64,000 bases of DNA from an uncultured Bacilli bacterium (GCA_934087065.1 CAKOIS010000001.1:1-64000), one strand, 5' to 3'. Shown: positions 8,574-18,202, counted from the stretch's first letter. The notes: generated by a model not told the origin, from the sequence alone. Numbers and translations: made by a program.

Positions 8574-10334
8574 CTATCTAACACTTATTGTGTCTTCTCC
8601 AAATAAATCTAATGCAGAGTTTTCTAAATCATTAAAACTCACACCCATATCTAATTTTACATCATTTTCATCAATAAATACATACGGAATTTGATTTTTT
8701 TTATTTTTTATAAAATCTTCCTTTATCATTTGCCATTCTTTTGTTGTTACAGCAGCTACTTTATATGCTTCTTCAAATACCTCTTTAATAAATAACTCAA
8801 TTTGTTTATAATTATTATCAAATAAAGTAACATCCTCTTCACTTTTAAAGGCAAATAATAAATATTTTGTAGAAGCAACAACTACATGACCATCCAAAAG
8901 TAAAATTGAAAGTGTGTTATAAACCTTATTTGAAACATAATCGCCTATCTTATCATAAAACTTAACTATATTGTTTAAAATATTTTTATCAGCTTCTGCT
9001 AAAACATTATTAATTCTTATACTCTTTAAATCACTATTAATTGTATCATCTGAGTTGTTAACTATTTTTTCTTTAACAATTTCTTCTTCTGTAACATTGT
9101 TAGTATTTGGTTCTTCAATTCTTTTTTCTAAAGAAGTTTTGTTAATAACTTCTTTTTCTTTTAGTTCATTCGTTTGAAAATTGTTTATATCTTCTTTTTT
9201 TGGAAAAGATATACTATCTTTTTGTTGATTATTGTTTAAAACTTCTTTTTTAGTACTTACAGTATCTTTAGAAGACAAACTATTACAAATATTAACCATA
9301 TAAATATCAAAAAGCATTTTAGGGTCATTAGAATTTTTTAATTCTTTTATAAGTTCATTCAAAAGAGATGTAATAAAAATTAATTTATCAAAAGGTATAT
9401 TAATTGTATCAAGTTTTAAAGAGTAATCTTTATTAAAATAACTATCTACCTCTAAATTAATGCTTAAATCCCTAACAATTGCCAACATTCCATCAGCAAT
9501 ATCCTTATAATTCTTACCTTCTCCATAAATTTTATCAGAAATATTCAAAATAGAAACATAATCACCAGTTGAAACAGCATTTAATAAATCAAATAAGGTG
9601 TTTTGAGAAATTCTACCAGATAATCTATCAATTTCTTCTAAAGTAACACTTTCCTGTGGTAAAGATATAACCTGGTCAAGCAAATTAATTGCATCTCTCA
9701 ATCCACCATCTGAAATCTCAGCAATATATTCTAAAATTGATTTATCAACGTTTTTTCCTTCCTGATTAGCAATATATAAAAGTCTACTAACCAATTTTTC
9801 ATTAGAAATCTTATTAAAGTCAAATCTCTGACACCTTGACAAAATAGTTAAAGGTATCTTATTTGGTTCAGTTGTAGCTAGAATAAAAATGACATGACTA
9901 GGTGGCTCCTCAAGCGTCTTTAACAAGGCATTAAAAGCACCTGTTGACAACATATGTACTTCATCAATAATGTAAATCTTATACTTACAAAAACTTGGCA
10001 ACAATTTAACATTATCTCTTAAAGTTCTAATCTCATCAACACCATTATTACTTGCTGCGTCTATTTCTATAATATCACTATCGTTTATCTTTAAATTCTT
10101 ACAAACATCGCATTCACCACATATATCGTCGTTAAAATTAAGACAATTTACAGCATGAGCGAGAATCTTAGCAATACTAGTTTTACCTGTACCCCTTGGT
10201 CCAGTAAATAAATAAGCGTGGCTAACCTTATTATTTAATATAGAATTCTTCAAAATATCTACAACAACTTCTTGTCCAACCACACTTGCAAAATTAGATG
10301 GTCTATATTTTCTATACAAAGCAGTATACGCCAT
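8574..10334 (-). CDS. dnaX: DNA polymerase III gamma/tau subunit
   Basis: AAA+ clamp-loader ATPase. Walker A GPRGTGKTSIAK (about 45-56), zinc-binding CGECDVC (about 74-80), DEVHMLS Walker B and TEPNKIPLTILSRCQRF sensor region. The C-terminal third (from about 370) is a lysine/asparagine-rich linker followed by a tau-like tail, so it probably makes full-length tau; no slippery A-run frameshift was identified. First gene of the cluster, with a good promoter at 10359-10387. Confidence 0.95.
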   Translation of the reverse strand: MAYTALYRKYRPSNFASVVGQEVVVDILKNSILNNKVSHAYLFTGPRGTGKTSIAKILAHAVNCLNFNDDICGECDVCKNLKINDSDIIEIDAASNNGVDEIRTLRDNVKLLPSFCKYKIYIIDEVHMLSTGAFNALLKTLEEPPSHVIFILATTEPNKIPLTILSRCQRFDFNKISNEKLVSRLLYIANQEGKNVDKSILEYIAEISDGGLRDAINLLDQVISLPQESVTLEEIDRLSGRISQNTLFDLLNAVSTGDYVSILNISDKIYGEGKNYKDIADGMLAIVRDLSINLEVDSYFNKDYSLKLDTINIPFDKLIFITSLLNELIKELKNSNDPKMLFDIYMVNICNSLSSKDTVSTKKEVLNNNQQKDSISFPKKEDINNFQTNELKEKEVINKTSLEKRIEEPNTNNVTEEEIVKEKIVNNSDDTINSDLKSIRINNVLAEADKNILNNIVKFYDKIGDYVSNKVYNTLSILLLDGHVVVASTKYLLFAFKSEEDVTLFDNNYKQIELFIKEVFEEAYKVAAVTTKEWQMIKEDFIKNKKNQIPYVFIDENDVKLDMGVSFNDLENSALDLFGEDTISVR

Positions 10335-10358
10335 TTTATCGCCTCCAAACTACTTAAT

Positions 10359-10387
10359 AATATATCACATACCTGTGTATAAGTCAA
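10359..10387 (-). promoter_or_regulatory. Promoter of the dnaX cluster
   Basis: Read on the minus strand: TTGACT, 17-base spacer, TATATT, with the dnaX ATG about 25 bases beyond the -10. Near-consensus vegetative promoter. Confidence 0.75.
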
Positions 10388-10419
10388 GTAATTAATTACA
10401 TTTGTTCGCTATATTTTGA

Positions 10420-10830
10420 TTATTTTCTAAGAGTATCAAAAAAATCTGTTAACAACCTAGAATATATGTCACTTGTACTGCTATTTAACTTGATAAAATT
10501 CGTTTTACTTAAAACATTTTTTGTCTTATCGCACAAATAATAAACATTTCTAACTCTAGCTTCCTTAATAACTTCACGACACATAGCGCAAGGCTCCAAA
10601 GTGACATATAAATCACAGTCATTTAATCTCCACGATTTCAATTTTTTTGTACCTTTTAAAATACATATTATTTCAGCATGCCCTAATAAACTATTATTTC
10701 TAAACCTTTTGTTATAAGCTTTCGTAACAATCTTATTATCCTTAACTAAAATCGCCGCCACAGGTATGTCACCTTTCTTATAAGCTTTCATAGCTAATCT
10801 ATATAAAATTTGTTGATAACTCTCATTCAT
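10420..10830 (-). CDS. tadA: tRNA-specific adenosine deaminase TadA
   Basis: Converts A34 of tRNA-Arg(ACG) to inosine. The zinc site is visible: HAEIICI (His and the proton-shuttling Glu, about 53-56) and TLEPCAMC (two Cys, about 85-88). 136 residues, slightly short of the usual 150-160. It lies just downstream of the SRP RNA gene on the same strand; tadA, SRP RNA and dnaX are also neighbours in Bacillus. Confidence 0.93.
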   Translation of the reverse strand: MNESYQQILYRLAMKAYKKGDIPVAAILVKDNKIVTKAYNKRFRNNSLLGHAEIICILKGTKKLKSWRLNDCDLYVTLEPCAMCREVIKEARVRNVYYLCDKTKNVLSKTNFIKLNSSTSDIYSRLLTDFFDTLRK

Positions 10831-10845
10831 AGATTTTCTCCTTTA

Positions 10846-10922
10846 AAAAAAGTGCACATGAATGATTAATGTTAAGGCTGCTATCTTCCGATTCTGACCT
10901 GGTTCCACGTCATCCATTGCAC
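10846..10922 (-). ncRNA. ffs: Small (4.5S-type) signal recognition particle RNA
   Basis: On the minus strand the RNA starts GTGCA at 10922 and ends TGCAC at 10852, which pair. The apical part has the universally conserved SRP domain IV elements: ACCAGGTCAG, GGAA tetraloop and AGCAGCC on the return strand, which bind Ffh. A T-run (10846-10851) follows. This is the short single-hairpin form, not the long Bacillus form with an Alu domain. Promoter just upstream. Confidence 0.93.
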
Positions 10923-10928
10923 AAATAC

Positions 10929-10956
10929 ATTATAACACAAAAATCAAACTATTCAA
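10929..10956 (-). promoter_or_regulatory. Promoter of SRP RNA
   Basis: Minus strand TTGAAT (10951-10956), 16-base spacer, TATAAT (10929-10934), ending 7 bases before the RNA 5' end. It abuts the first parS site. Confidence 0.8.
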
Positions 10957-10972
10957 AACAATAAATCACTTA

Positions 10973-10988
10973 TGTTCCACGTGAAACA
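10973..10988. promoter_or_regulatory. parS: parS site 1
   Basis: TGTTCCACGTGAAACA, an exact match to the Bacillus parS consensus to which ParB/Spo0J binds. The palindromic flank is short (18 bases in all). Confidence 0.93.
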
Positions 10989-11140
10989 TTGTTATATTTT
11001 TTATAAAAGTATTAATAAGCAAACCATCATGTTAGTATCACAAAAAATTATTATATAAATAATTAACAATGTTCTTCATTCAACGTAATAAAATCAAATA
11101 ATTTAATTAATTATTTGATTAATTATCAAAATATATTCAA

Positions 11141-11156
11141 TGTTCCACGTGGAACA
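11141..11156. promoter_or_regulatory. parS: parS site 2
   Basis: TGTTCCACGTGGAACA, fully symmetric. It is the centre of a perfect 34-base palindrome (11132-11165). Confidence 0.93.
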
Positions 11157-11272
11157 TTGAATATAAGCATTATTTTAAGATTTATGTAATAAAAATTCAT
11201 TTATTTAAATTTTAATAAAATATTCATCACCTAACGTAACTATTATTACTTTTCGTATTTTAATTTTATTAA

Positions 11273-11288
11273 TGTTTCACATGAAACA
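11273..11288. promoter_or_regulatory. parS: parS site 3 (variant core)
   Basis: TGTTTCACATGAAACA: one base off, CACATG in place of CACGTG. Palindromic arms extend to 11265-11296. It may bind ParB more weakly. Confidence 0.8.
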
Positions 11289-11395
11289 TTAATAAAGTAT
11301 AGTATAGCTTCCTATTACATAAGGATATTATTATATTTATTAATTAAATATTTAAAAAAGTTGAAAGTTAGATTACACAGATTTTAAAAGTCTTA

Positions 11396-11411
11396 TGTTC
11401 CACGTGAAACA
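11396..11411. promoter_or_regulatory. parS: parS site 4
   Basis: TGTTCCACGTGAAACA, exact consensus. Flanking symmetry adds only two bases on each side. Confidence 0.93.
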
Positions 11412-11535
11412 TACAAATATAGATAGTAATTACGTTATTTTAATTAAAATAAAATGTTTATAACATATAAATTACACATAGAAAGATATTAATATAGTTT
11501 TATACATATTTAAGATTAAATATTTTTTATTACAA

Positions 11536-11551
11536 TGTTTCACGTGAAACA
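11536..11551. promoter_or_regulatory. parS: parS site 5
   Basis: TGTTTCACGTGAAACA, symmetric, centred in a perfect 34-base palindrome (11527-11560). Confidence 0.93.
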
Positions 11552-11658
11552 TTGTAATAACTGAATACTTTAAAATTATAAATTCAAATGCTAAAAAAAC
11601 GTTATATTATATATTTAATAAAGTAAAATTAATAATTTAAAAAAACTATCTTGTACAA

Positions 11659-11674
11659 TGTTCCACGTGGAACA
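11659..11674. promoter_or_regulatory. parS: parS site 6
   Basis: TGTTCCACGTGGAACA, symmetric, centred in a perfect 30-base palindrome (11652-11681). Confidence 0.93.
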
Positions 11675-11783
11675 TTGTACATAAATAACCGAATAAATTA
11701 AAAGCTAAATTTAAATAATATAAAAAATAATAATTTTAGCTAGATATTGTCTATTTAATAGACTAAAAACCTGTTTTAATTAA

Positions 11784-11799
11784 TGTTCCACGTGGAACA
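11784..11799. promoter_or_regulatory. parS: parS site 7
   Basis: TGTTCCACGTGGAACA, symmetric, centred in a perfect 34-base palindrome (11775-11808). Confidence 0.93.
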
Positions 11800-11846
11800 T
11801 TAATTAAATAGTCTAATATCTGATATTTAATACATATATTTTAATA

Positions 11847-11862
11847 TGTTTCACGTGAAACA
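11847..11862. promoter_or_regulatory. parS: parS site 8
   Basis: TGTTTCACGTGAAACA, symmetric, almost no extra flanking symmetry. Only 63 bases after site 7, half the usual spacing in this array. Confidence 0.93.
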
Positions 11863-11913
11863 TGTAATAATATAATATTTTTTTAAAATTTAATCATATT
11901 TTGTCACAAAAAA

Positions 11914-11922
11914 TGTGGATAA
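11914..11922 (-). promoter_or_regulatory. DnaA box outside oriC
   Basis: TGTGGATAA, the reverse of consensus TTATCCACA, between parS sites 8 and 9. Two more exact copies are inside gyrA at 12840-12848 and 13161-13169. Confidence 0.5.
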
Positions 11923-11987
11923 CTCTAATATAATACATTTTAACTTAAATAATACCTAACAAAAAAATTACGAGTACAAAAAAACAA

Positions 11988-12003
11988 TGTTTCACGTGAA
12001 ACA
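11988..12003. promoter_or_regulatory. parS: parS site 9
   Basis: TGTTTCACGTGAAACA, symmetric, in a perfect 28-base palindrome (11982-12009) only 12 bases past the gyrA stop, so it could also serve as a gyrA 3' hairpin. Confidence 0.93.
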
Positions 12004-12020
12004 TTGTTTATATATAATAA

Positions 12021-14627
12021 TTATTCATCTACTATTATGTCAGATGTCTCTTCTGATACATCTTCTTCTTCAGAATTTTTGTTAACAACTGAGATAGAAG
12101 AAACAACACTATTCTCTTTTAAGTTAATAAGTCTAACACCTTGAGTTACTCTACCCATAGTTGAAACACTATTCATATCTAATCTAATAATAATACCTGA
12201 ATTAGTAATAATCATAAGGTCACAATCATTATAAACTGACTTAAATCCAACAATTTCGCCATTCTTATCAGTAATATTTAACGTTTTAACGCCTTTACTA
12301 CCACGTTTAGTCTCTCTATACTCACTAACAGCTGTCTTCTTACCATATCCTTTAGAAGTAACAACTAATACCTCTTGAGAATCTTGAGCTACTTCAGTAC
12401 CTACACAAGTATCATTAACTAAATTAATACCTCTTACACCAGCAGCACTTCTTCCCATTATTCTAACTTCATTCTCATTAAATCTTACCATTCTTCCTTG
12501 ACTAGAACACATAAGAACAAAATCATCACCAGTAGACTTCTTAACTGAATTTAACTCGTCTCCTTCTCTTAATGTAATAGCTATCTTACCTTTTTGACGA
12601 ATATTATCAAATTCACTAATTAAAGTTCTCTTAATAACGCCTTCCTTAGTACCAAATATAAAGTATTTATAAGCATTTTCCTTTTCTACCTTAACAACGG
12701 CACTAACAGTTTCGCCTTTCTCAATTTGAATTAAGTTAATAATAGGTAGCCCCTTACTAGTTCTAGAAAACTCTGGAATTTCATAACCTTTTAACCTATA
12801 AACCTTACCTTTATTTGTAAAGAAAAGTAAATAATCATGTGTGGATAAGTTAATCATTTGCTCTACAAAGTCCTCTTCATTAGTAGCCATTCCCTTAATT
12901 CCAACACCTCCACGATTTTGAGTCTTGTAATTATCAGTAGTCATTCTCTTTATATAGTTTTTGTTACTGATAGTAACAATTACATCCTCTTCTGGTATTA
13001 ATGACTCATCCTCAATATAATCAATTGCTGTCATATCTATTGAAGTTCTTCTATCATCACCAAATCTATTCTTAATATCAAGCATTTCTCTCTTAATAAT
13101 ATCAAGAACCTTCTTCTCATCTGCTAAAATAGACCTTAACTCATCAATTAATTTTAATAATGTGGATAACTCTTCCTCTATCTTATTTCTCTCTAGTCCA
13201 GTTAATCTCTTTAACTTCAACTCGAGAATACTATCAGCTTGAATTACACTCAAACCAAATCTATTAATAAGTTTAGTTCTAGCTTCATCATCATCTCCAG
13301 CATTTCTAATAATGTTAACAACTTCATCAATATTATCAAGTGCTATCTTATAACCCTCTAAAATATGAACTCTATTCTCACTCTTTGCAAGGTCAAACTT
13401 AGTTCTTCTATAAATAACTTCCTTTTGATGGTCAATATACTTACTAATAATGCTCTTTAAAGGTAAAGTCTTAGGTGTCAAACCATCAAGCATTAAGAAT
13501 ATAATACCATAATTAATTTGAAATTGTGTATGCTTATACAAATTATTAAGAACTACTTGCGCATTAGCATCCTTCTTTAACGTAATAGTAATCTTTACTC
13601 CATCCTTTAAATCTGTATGATAATCAGTTATTCCATCAATAATCTTATTGTGAACAAGTTCAGCTACCTTATTCTTTAACTCCATAGTATTAACGCCATA
13701 AGGTACTTCAGTAATAACAATAGTAGGATGTCCCTTAATTTCTTCAATAGTAGCTCTACTTCTAATAGTAATACTGCCTCTTCCTGTTTCATAAGCTTGC
13801 TTGATACCAGAATTGCCTAAAATAACGCCACCAGTTGGAAAATCCGGACCCTTAATATACTGCATTAAGCCCAAAGTATCAATATCAGGATTATCAATAT
13901 AGGCAACACATCCATCAATAACTTCTCCCAAATTATGTGGTGGAATATTAGTAGCCATACCAACAGCAATACCCATTGAACCATTTACCAAAATATTTGG
14001 ATACCTAGAAGGCAAAACCTTAGGCTCCTTCTTTGTAACATCAAAGTTGTCTTCCATATCTACAGTATTTTTATTAATATCTCTTAATAACTCCAAACTA
14101 ATTTTCGATAGTCTAGACTCAGTATAACGATACGCCGCAGCGCTATCTCCCTCAATATTACCAAAGTTTCCGTGTCCATCTACTAAAATATACCTTTGAT
14201 TAAAATCTTGAGCAAGTCTTACCATTGCATCATATACAGAAGTATCTCCATGTGGATGATAATGACCAATAACATAACCAACCGTAGTTGCGCACTTCTT
14301 ATGAGGTTTATCTGGTGTATACCCACATTCATACATACTCCATAAAATTCTTCTATGAACAGGCTTTAAACCATCTCTTAAATCAGGTAAAGCACGTGCT
14401 TTAATAACGCTCATTGAATAGTCAAGAAATGATGTTTCAACTTCATCAACGATATTATTAACTGAAAGCTTGTCTCTCTCATGAAATTCTCCGCCAAAAT
14501 AACTAGCATTTTCTTCATTCTTATTTTCAGTTTCATTACTCGCTGGCTCATTAGTCACTATAGTATTATCTTCATCATTCTCTAACTCATTAGCTCTTTC
14601 AAGTAATCTATCTAAATCATCATTCAT
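12021..14627 (-). CDS. gyrA: DNA gyrase subunit A
   Basis: Breakage-reunion subunit of gyrase. Catalytic Tyr lies in AAYRYTESRLSKI; the GyrA box QNRGGVGIKG that wraps DNA is present, so it is gyrase and not topoisomerase IV. In the quinolone region the sequence is HPHGDTSVYDAM, with Thr at the Escherichia coli Ser83 position. The first 45 residues or so are an acidic, Asn/Glu-rich extension before the conserved start. 868 residues; 12 bases after gyrB. The parS array begins just past its stop. Confidence 0.97.
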   Translation of the reverse strand: MNDDLDRLLERANELENDEDNTIVTNEPASNETENKNEENASYFGGEFHERDKLSVNNIVDEVETSFLDYSMSVIKARALPDLRDGLKPVHRRILWSMYECGYTPDKPHKKCATTVGYVIGHYHPHGDTSVYDAMVRLAQDFNQRYILVDGHGNFGNIEGDSAAAYRYTESRLSKISLELLRDINKNTVDMEDNFDVTKKEPKVLPSRYPNILVNGSMGIAVGMATNIPPHNLGEVIDGCVAYIDNPDIDTLGLMQYIKGPDFPTGGVILGNSGIKQAYETGRGSITIRSRATIEEIKGHPTIVITEVPYGVNTMELKNKVAELVHNKIIDGITDYHTDLKDGVKITITLKKDANAQVVLNNLYKHTQFQINYGIIFLMLDGLTPKTLPLKSIISKYIDHQKEVIYRRTKFDLAKSENRVHILEGYKIALDNIDEVVNIIRNAGDDDEARTKLINRFGLSVIQADSILELKLKRLTGLERNKIEEELSTLLKLIDELRSILADEKKVLDIIKREMLDIKNRFGDDRRTSIDMTAIDYIEDESLIPEEDVIVTISNKNYIKRMTTDNYKTQNRGGVGIKGMATNEEDFVEQMINLSTHDYLLFFTNKGKVYRLKGYEIPEFSRTSKGLPIINLIQIEKGETVSAVVKVEKENAYKYFIFGTKEGVIKRTLISEFDNIRQKGKIAITLREGDELNSVKKSTGDDFVLMCSSQGRMVRFNENEVRIMGRSAAGVRGINLVNDTCVGTEVAQDSQEVLVVTSKGYGKKTAVSEYRETKRGSKGVKTLNITDKNGEIVGFKSVYNDCDLMIITNSGIIIRLDMNSVSTMGRVTQGVRLINLKENSVVSSISVVNKNSEEEDVSEETSDIIVDE

Positions 14628-14639
14628 TTATAAAACCTC

Positions 14640-16562
14640 CTAAATATCCAAATTTTGTACAAATCCAGCATTCTCTTCAATAAACTTACGTCTTGGTTCA
14701 ACATCTTCACCCATAAGCTTAGTAAATACTTGGTCTGCTAAAATTGCATCTTCCACATCTATCTTACGAAGAACTCTCTTGTTAATATCCATTGTAGTCT
14801 CATTTAATTCTTCAGCGTCCATCTCTCCAAGTCCCTTCATTCTGGCAATTTCAGCACGATTTCGAACATTTTCTGGTAAAGAAGCTAAATATCTATCTTT
14901 CTCAGCTTCATCTAAGCAATACTTTCTTGTCTTACCATGCATTACCCTAAACAAAGGTGGTTGAGCAGCATAAACATGTCCCTGTTCCAAAATAGGTTTA
15001 AAATACCTATAAAATAATGTTAATAACAAAATTCTAATATGAGATCCATCTACATCGGCATCGGTCATGATAATAATCTTGTGATATCTTAACTTCTCTA
15101 AATCAAAATCTTGTCCAATACCAGTACCAAAAGCTGTAATAATTGTTTTAATTTCTTCATTTCCTAAAGCCTTATCAAGTCTAGTCTTTTCAACATTAAG
15201 AATCTTACCTCTTAAAGGAAGTATAGCTTGAGTCATTGAGTCTCTTCCCTTTTTAGCACTACCTCCAGCACTATCTCCCTCGACTATAAATAATTCACTT
15301 ACAGTTGGGTCTTTACTCTTACAATCAGTTAACTTACCAAAGAAATTAGTAATTGTTAAATCACTCTTTCTAGTAGCTTCTCTTGCCTTTTTAGCAGCAC
15401 TTCTAGCACGACTTGCTAGCATAGCTTTCTCAATAATTATCTTAGCGTCAGTAGGATGTTCCATTAAAAATCTCTCAAATCCCTCTGCAAAAACATTATC
15501 AGCTATCTTTCTAACTTCAGAGTTACCAAGTCTTCCCTTAGTTTGTCCTTCAAATTGAGGATTAGGATGTTTACAAGAAATTATCATTGTTAACCCTTCT
15601 TTAACATCATCCTGAGTTAACCCTTCGTCTTTCTCCTTTAACATCTTAGTTTTTCTAGCATAATTGTTAATAACTCTAGTTAAAGCACGTCTAACACCCT
15701 CTTCATGTGTACCCCCGTCATGTGTATTAATGTTATTAACAAATGAATAAATATTATCATTATAACTATTGTTATACTGCATTGCAACTTCAAAGAAAAT
15801 ACCATCTTGTTCTCCTTCTAAATGAATAATATCGTCATGTATTGGTGTCTTATTTTTATTTAAAAACCTAACATACTCACTTATTCCACCTTCATAAAGA
15901 AACTTTTCTCCTTGAGTATCTTCTTCATCTCTATCGTCTCTTAAAGTAAGTTGAAGTCCTCTATTTAAAAACGCAAGCTCTCTTACCCTTACTTTTAAAG
16001 TTTCATAGTCGTATATTTCAGTATCAAAGATTTCACTATCTGGTTTAAAAGTAACAGTTGTACCAGTTCTATTTGCTTCACAAGTACCAATTTCAGTTAA
16101 AGGCTGTACAGTCTTTCCACCATTTGCAAACTTACACTCATATATTTTGCCATCTTTATAAACTGTTACAGTAACTCTACTAGATAAAGCATTAACTACA
16201 CTAGCACCAACGCCGTGTAAGCCCCCGCTTACCTTATATCCTCCACCGCCAAACTTTCCTCCTGCATGTAATACTGTATAAACAGTTTCAACAGTTGAAA
16301 TTCCAGTTTTAGGGTGTTTTCCTACTGGTATACCACGTCCATCATCCTTAACAGTAATTGAATTATCTTTATTAATAATAATTTCAATATTCTTACAGTA
16401 TCCAGCTAATGCTTCATCAATTGAGTTATCAACAATTTCCCAAACTAAATGATGTAGACCCTTAACATCAGTAGTACCAATATACATACCAGGACGTTTT
16501 CTAACAGCTTCCAAGCCCTCTAAGACCTGAATATCATTCTCATTATAATTATTATCGCTCAT
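14640..16562 (-). CDS. gyrB: DNA gyrase subunit B
   Basis: ATPase subunit: GHKL ATP site with [15 protein letters not shown] and [11 protein letters not shown], transducer domain, and Toprim domain with [15 protein letters not shown] and [10 protein letters not shown]. 640 residues. The start at 16562 follows GGAGGAGG; an in-frame ATG at 16577 lies on the wrong side of that site. It overlaps the recF 3' end by 11 bases, so recF-gyrB-gyrA form one transcription unit. Confidence 0.97.
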   Translation of the reverse strand: MSDNNYNENDIQVLEGLEAVRKRPGMYIGTTDVKGLHHLVWEIVDNSIDEALAGYCKNIEIIINKDNSITVKDDGRGIPVGKHPKTGISTVETVYTVLHAGGKFGGGGYKVSGGLHGVGASVVNALSSRVTVTVYKDGKIYECKFANGGKTVQPLTEIGTCEANRTGTTVTFKPDSEIFDTEIYDYETLKVRVRELAFLNRGLQLTLRDDRDEEDTQGEKFLYEGGISEYVRFLNKNKTPIHDDIIHLEGEQDGIFFEVAMQYNNSYNDNIYSFVNNINTHDGGTHEEGVRRALTRVINNYARKTKMLKEKDEGLTQDDVKEGLTMIISCKHPNPQFEGQTKGRLGNSEVRKIADNVFAEGFERFLMEHPTDAKIIIEKAMLASRARSAAKKAREATRKSDLTITNFFGKLTDCKSKDPTVSELFIVEGDSAGGSAKKGRDSMTQAILPLRGKILNVEKTRLDKALGNEEIKTIITAFGTGIGQDFDLEKLRYHKIIIMTDADVDGSHIRILLLTLFYRYFKPILEQGHVYAAQPPLFRVMHGKTRKYCLDEAEKDRYLASLPENVRNRAEIARMKGLGEMDAEELNETTMDINKRVLRKIDVEDAILADQVFTKLMGEDVEPRRKFIEENAGFVQNLDI

Positions 16563-17643
16563 ACTTTCCTCCTCCATTCAAATCAATAATCTTAGCTTTC
16601 TTAACTAAACTAGGTTTTACATTATTAACATCAGTTGTAGTAATAAACACCTGAATTTTAGTATTCAAATTACTTATAACATTGTTCTGATTAACTATAT
16701 CAAGCTCACTAAACAAGTCATCTAAAAGTAATATAGGTTCCTCATAGTAGTCATTTGTTAACACTTCTAACTCTGCCATCTTAAAACAAAGTAATATCAA
16801 CTTTTGTGTTCCCTCACTACTATAATCCTTCGCATTCAAATCGTTATGTAAAAAAACAATATCATCCCTATGAACCCCAGTCTTTGTTAAACCCAAATTC
16901 ATTTCATTATTTCTGTTTTTCTTTAACAATTTTAATTTTTCCTCTTTATTCTTTTCCAAGAACTGGCTTGAATACTTAACATACAACATATCATTCTTCT
17001 TAAATTTACTAAAAATCTTCTTAATATGCTTGTTAATCTTTTCAATATAATCACTTCTAATGTCACATATTTCTCCACCAATATCCGCGATTTTTTGATC
17101 AAGTATATCTAAGTAAAGACTATCCATATTAGAATTAATCATCATTCGCTTTAAATATTCATTTTTATTTTTAATTAAAACATTATAATCTTTTAACAAC
17201 TTTACATAACTCTTATTAATTTGAGACAGAGCTACATTCAAATAACTTCTCCTAACATTAGGACTTTCCTTAATAATTCTAAGTTCATCTGGAGAAAAGA
17301 GTATAACCTTATACTGAAATATATAGTCACTTATCTTCTTCTTCAAATTGTTATTAATCTTAGTTTTCTTTCCCTTATCAGTCAAAGTATAATCCAGTTT
17401 CTTAATCTTGCCAGCCTTTTCTAACTCAATTTTAATCTTAAAAAAGTCTTTACCACCATTAATAAGAACATTTTCATCATTAGATTTAAATGTCCTAGCA
17501 GTACACGCAACATAGATACTTTCTAAAATAGATGTTTTACCAATTCCATTATTACCAATAATAATGTTAATATTGTCTAAATCATCAATTTTAAATTTCT
17601 CATAATTTCTAAAATTTGTTAGTTCAATCTTTCTGACTTGCAT
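16552..17643 (-). CDS. recF: DNA replication/repair protein RecF
   Basis: SMC-like ATPase loading RecA at gaps with RecOR. Walker [13 protein letters not shown] (about 30-41), signature and Walker B region [11 protein letters not shown] (about 317-327). 363 residues. In many Bacilli dnaN, yaaA, recF and gyrB are consecutive; here the place of yaaA is taken by a comK-like gene and recF has its own leader. Confidence 0.95.
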   Translation of the reverse strand: MQVRKIELTNFRNYEKFKIDDLDNINIIIGNNGIGKTSILESIYVACTARTFKSNDENVLINGGKDFFKIKIELEKAGKIKKLDYTLTDKGKKTKINNNLKKKISDYIFQYKVILFSPDELRIIKESPNVRRSYLNVALSQINKSYVKLLKDYNVLIKNKNEYLKRMMINSNMDSLYLDILDQKIADIGGEICDIRSDYIEKINKHIKKIFSKFKKNDMLYVKYSSQFLEKNKEEKLKLLKKNRNNEMNLGLTKTGVHRDDIVFLHNDLNAKDYSSEGTQKLILLCFKMAELEVLTNDYYEEPILLLDDLFSELDIVNQNNVISNLNTKIQVFITTTDVNNVKPSLVKKAKIIDLNGGGKYER

Positions 17644-17676
17644 TTTAAAACCTCTTATAACATTCTAATCAAAAAT

Positions 17677-17706
17677 AATAGGTATACCAGTACTCCTATA
17701 CCTATT
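17677..17706 (-). promoter_or_regulatory. Inverted repeat in the recF-gyrB-gyrA leader
   Basis: Arms AATAGGTATA and TATACCTATT, 10 bases each, around a 10-base loop. A minus-strand TATAAT lies at 17710-17715, so the hairpin would form the 5' end of the recF-gyr transcript; it could be an operator or stabilising structure. The -35 (TTTAAA) is weak. Confidence 0.45.
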
Positions 17707-17746
17707 ACAATTATACCATAAAAACAGGCCAATTTAAAAGCTTTTT

Positions 17747-18202
17747 TTATCTTTTTTTGCCATTTCTAACACTATATGAAGCATGCAATCTAGCAGCTTT
17801 AGAATATTGACTATTAAAAGTGTAATAAGACACTGGCACATTCATAGAATAACCATTATTAAATTTAACAATAGTCTCATTTTTCTCTTCACTTTTTTCA
17901 TATGCAAGTATATTATTATAACTCATCCAAACAGTATCTTTATTTCTTGGAGAACTAATTGGAAAAAAGATAATCCTAGAACTTTCTTCCACAACAACTG
18001 GAGCTTTATACCTAGCTTTAATAAACTTATACGTACTATTTAATCTAGTCTTATAATTAATACCAAAGTACTCGCAGCTATGCTCTATTACAGTAAGAGA
18101 AGTATCTTTTATTGGAATATTACCGTGTAACTCAATTGCCTCACATTTTCCTTTCTCAGTTGGTATCACAGCCAAAGTTTCATCATTTATTTCATAATCC
18201 AC
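17747..18202 (-). CDS. comK: ComK-like competence transcription factor
   Basis: 151 residues that line up along their length with Bacillus ComK, as I recall that protein: TLAVIPTEKGKCEAIE (cf. TIAVLPEEIDGK), the middle block VIEHSCEYFGINYKTR (cf. IVDRSCRFFGSSYAGR), PVVVEESSRIIFFP (cf. PIMVDPSNQIFLFP) and NGYSMNVPVSYYTFNSQ (cf. NGKTMELPISYNSFENQ). It lacks about 35 residues of the Bacillus C-terminus. Start is GTG at 18202 with GGGGGA 7 bases upstream. It is a separate unit: dnaN ends in a terminator before it. ComK activates DNA-uptake genes in Bacillus; the role here is inferred. Confidence 0.78.
   Translation of the reverse strand: MDYEINDETLAVIPTEKGKCEAIELHGNIPIKDTSLTVIEHSCEYFGINYKTRLNSTYKFIKARYKAPVVVEESSRIIFFPISSPRNKDTVWMSYNNILAYEKSEEKNETIVKFNNGYSMNVPVSYYTFNSQYSKAARLHASYSVRNGKKR

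Larger units (their letters stand above)
10923..12020. other. Gene-free centromere-like region with nine parS sites
   Basis: About 1.1 kb between gyrA and the SRP RNA without a credible ORF or RNA gene. It is very AT-rich and holds nine parS sites at starts 10973, 11141, 11273, 11396, 11536, 11659, 11784, 11847 and 11988, mostly 120-170 bases apart. A consensus DnaA box (TGTGGATAA, 11914-11922) also lies in it. It is about 9-10 kb from oriC. Confidence 0.9.

Noticed and set aside
10895..10910. TTCCACGT in the SRP RNA as a further parS site
   Set aside because: Only the left half fits and it lies within the conserved SRP fold.
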